Source: DATJSJ01 sp035504175
Lineage (GTDB): Bacteria > Pseudomonadota > Alphaproteobacteria > Acetobacterales > Acetobacteraceae
Direction: 5' to 3'
DNA length: 7,511 nt
Assembly: GCA_035504175.1 (NCBI GenBank)
Contig: DATJSJ010000218.1
Location: 1-7,511, forward strand
A program made the translations under genes and the position numbers. Of the stretch, positions 6,407 to 7,511 are shown piece by piece. The notes under the pieces are model-generated. The model ran no database searches and was not told the origin of the DNA. It was given only the letters and a program-made list of their open reading frames with translations. Numbering within the stretch: the stretch's first letter is position 1; the number at the start of each line of letters is the position of its first letter.

Positions 6407-6444
6407 GTCACGAGCCGTCCCAGAGGCGAAGCGGGGACGCCACC

Positions 6445-7332
6445 TCACCGCAACTGCACGCCTTCGTGCTTGAGCTTGCCTTCCGGCTCGACATGGATGG
6501 TGATCATCAGCCCATCCATCTCGCGTTTCAGCGCGGCCTCGATGCGGTCGCAGATATCGTGCGCGTCGGCGACCCGCATGTTGCCGGGAACGACCAGGTG
6601 GAATTCGAGGAAGGTGAGGCGCCCCGCGTGGCGGGTGCGCAGATCGTGCGCCTCGATCGCGCCGGCGCCGTATCGGGCGACCAGGGCGCGGATGCGGTCG
6701 ACCATGGCTGGCGGGGCCGCCTCGTCCATCAGCCCGCCGACCGAGGCGCCGATGATGCGGGTGCCCGACCAGAGCACGTAGGCGGCCGTGAGCGCGGCCA
6801 GCAGCGGGTCGAGCAGCAGCCGGCCGGTCAGCACGGCGAGGGTGAGGCCGGCGGTGATGCCGACCGAGGTCGCGACATCGGCCAGCAGGTGGCGAGCGTC
6901 GCCTTCCAGCGCCGGCGAGCGCATCCGCCGCCCGGCGCGCAACAGGGTCAGGCCCCAGGCTCCGTTGGCGATCGTGGCGATCGCGTTCAGGCCGATGCCG
7001 GACCAGGGCATCGCGAGCGGGTGCGGGTGGAGCAGATCCTCCCAGGCTTTTTCCAGGATCAGCACGGCGGCGAGAACCACCAATGCGCCCTCGATCACGG
7101 CGGAGAAGAATTCCGCCTTGTCGTGGCCGTACGGGTGATTGGCGTCGGCCGGCCGCGCGGCGACGCGCAGCGCCGCAAAGGCGATCGCCGAGGCGAGCAC
7201 GTTGACCACGGTTTCCAGCGCATCTGAGTAGAGGGCGGCGCTGCCGGTCACCCACCAGGCGAGCCCCTTCAGCCCGAGCACGAGCACGCCGATGGCGACG
7301 CTGCCGACCGCGAGGCGCTCCGCCTGGTTCAA
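6445..7332 (-). CDS. Cation diffusion facilitator family metal exporter
   Basis: Encodes 295 residues from TTG at 7330-7332. Family members export divalent metals (Zn, Fe, Co, Mn, Cd) from the cytoplasm by proton antiport, as dimers. With this start there are six predicted helices (about 8-27, 32-54, 75-95, 111-133, 150-170, 171-195) and a cytoplasmic domain (about 204-284). Aligned by eye with E. coli YiiP/FieF, the helix 5 half of the transport site is kept as HxxxD (H148, D152), but the two helix 2 Asp residues are E40 and N44 ('SDALETVVNV'). The loop site 'PADANHPYGHDKAE' keeps D63 and H70. The C-terminal domain keeps 'HDLRTRH', 'FHL', 'DAHD' and 'ITIH', which resemble its zinc ligands. 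The TTG is preferred because family-like sequence begins there (NQAERLAVGS) and a G-run precedes it. An in-frame ATG at 7453-7455 would add 41 residues unlike the family. It heads a cluster with the adenosyltransferase. Confidence 0.9.
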   Translation of the reverse strand: MNQAERLAVGSVAIGVLVLGLKGLAWWVTGSAALYSDALETVVNVLASAIAFAALRVAARPADANHPYGHDKAEFFSAVIEGALVVLAAVLILEKAWEDLLHPHPLAMPWSGIGLNAIATIANGAWGLTLLRAGRRMRSPALEGDARHLLADVATSVGITAGLTLAVLTGRLLLDPLLAALTAAYVLWSGTRIIGASVGGLMDEAAPPAMVDRIRALVARYGAGAIEAHDLRTRHAGRLTFLEFHLVVPGNMRVADAHDICDRIEAALKREMDGLMITIHVEPEGKLKHEGVQLR

Positions 7333-7511
7333 TCCAATCCCCCCGTTCGTGCCGCCGCAGTAGCCCGGGCCGATCCGTCCCGGATGCTTCCAAAGGAAGG
7401 CCGTCGCGCCGCTGGCGCGCCCGACACCGTCGAGCGCTCCCCAAGCCCACGCCATAGGCCCGGAACGCCGTCAAGGCCGCAGCCGCGCTTCGCGCGGTGC
7501 GCCCGCAGGGC
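7333..7511 (-). other. Leader of the transporter gene, possibly with the 3' end of another gene at the edge
   Basis: No confident gene. On the minus strand three frames can be read. One gives the peptide PAGAPREARLRP and stops at 7471-7473, which would suit the 3' end of an upstream gene. Another stays open from the edge to a TGA at 7329-7331, overlapping the transporter TTG as TTGA; its codons have all G/C at third positions for the first dozen, then lose that bias. The third continues into a shadow of the transporter. The stretch holds small hairpins: CGCGCC/GGCGCG (7405-7410 with 7414-7419), CTTCC/GGAAG (7387-7391 with 7395-7399) and CCGCGC/GCGCGG (7483-7488 with 7492-7497). A TTGACG at 7467-7472 (minus strand) resembles a -35 box but has no -10 at proper spacing. 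Confidence 0.35.
7339..7344 (-). promoter_or_regulatory. Probable ribosome binding site that supports the TTG start of the transporter
   Basis: On the minus strand a run of six G lies 6 nt before the TTG at 7330-7332 (GGGGGGATTGGATTG). It can pair with the CU-rich anti-Shine-Dalgarno, although GGAGG would be better. Together with the family-like sequence that begins at this codon, it favours TTG over the upstream ATG at 7453-7455. Confidence 0.5.

Noticed and set aside
5713..6411. A 232-residue minus-strand frame over the adenosyltransferase
   Set aside because: Most of it is an Arg/Ala-rich shadow of the adenosyltransferase. Only its last 44 codons, downstream of that gene's stop, look like real protein and are annotated separately.
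6416..6439. CGTCCC/GGGACG inverted repeat between the transporter and adenosyltransferase genes as a terminator
   Set aside because: Only 6 bp with a 12-nt loop and no T-run, inside a probable operon; too weak to call.
6396..6444. Cobalamin riboswitch in front of the adenosyltransferase
   Set aside because: The 49-bp gap is far too short for this class and shows no B12-box-like sequence.
7333..7455. N-terminal extension of the transporter from an ATG at 7453-7455
   Set aside because: The 41 extra residues have low third-position GC bias and no resemblance to the family's N-terminus; a G-rich ribosome binding site precedes the internal TTG.

Overview
This 7.5 kb window is very GC-rich (around 70% by eye), with G or C at most third codon positions. 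The gene families (protoglobin chemoreceptor, PduO-type adenosyltransferase, cation diffusion facilitator, secreted multicopper oxidase) suggest a free-living alphaproteobacterium, perhaps of the Acetobacteraceae/Rhodospirillales type. The lineage is inferred from style and gene families, not from a marker gene. I see no rRNA, tRNA, CRISPR array or recognisable insertion sequence.

Layout, left to right. (1) Positions 1-276 hold no gene I can support. (2) A short GspC/GspN-like type II secretion periplasmic protein runs leftwards (277-840). (3) Only 42 bp away, and divergent, is a two-gene unit: an exported three-domain multicopper oxidase with every copper ligand (883-2508), and a c-type cytochrome (2505-3227) whose start overlaps the oxidase stop as ATGA. 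(4) A perfect 13-bp inverted repeat (3361-3393) lies in the 178-bp convergent gap. (5) A 733-residue soluble chemoreceptor runs leftwards (3406-5607): protoglobin haem sensor, methyl-accepting signalling hairpin, PilZ c-di-GMP domain and a conserved C-terminal domain. (6) A leftward cluster starts near the right edge: a cation diffusion facilitator (6445-7332, probable TTG start), a PduO-type ATP:cob(I)alamin adenosyltransferase (5844-6395), and a 44-residue single-helix membrane protein (5713-5847) whose GTG overlaps the adenosyltransferase stop as GTGA. (7) The last 180 bp at the right edge are a structured leader or the tail of an unidentified gene.

How the parts may work together (inference). 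The oxidase and cytochrome look like a periplasmic electron-transfer pair: copper-dependent oxidation of a metal or phenolic substrate with O2 reduced to water, with the cytochrome as electron partner. The chemoreceptor could combine gas sensing through haem, c-di-GMP sensing through PilZ and an unknown cue at the C-terminal domain into one CheA/CheW output. The transporter and adenosyltransferase could share a link to cobalt, but that is speculative.

The most unusual items are the four-module soluble chemoreceptor, the coupled oxidase/cytochrome pair in which the cytochrome lacks an obvious axial methionine motif, the Glu/Asn replacement of the usual Asp/Asp metal site in the transporter, and the tiny coupled membrane protein after the adenosyltransferase.
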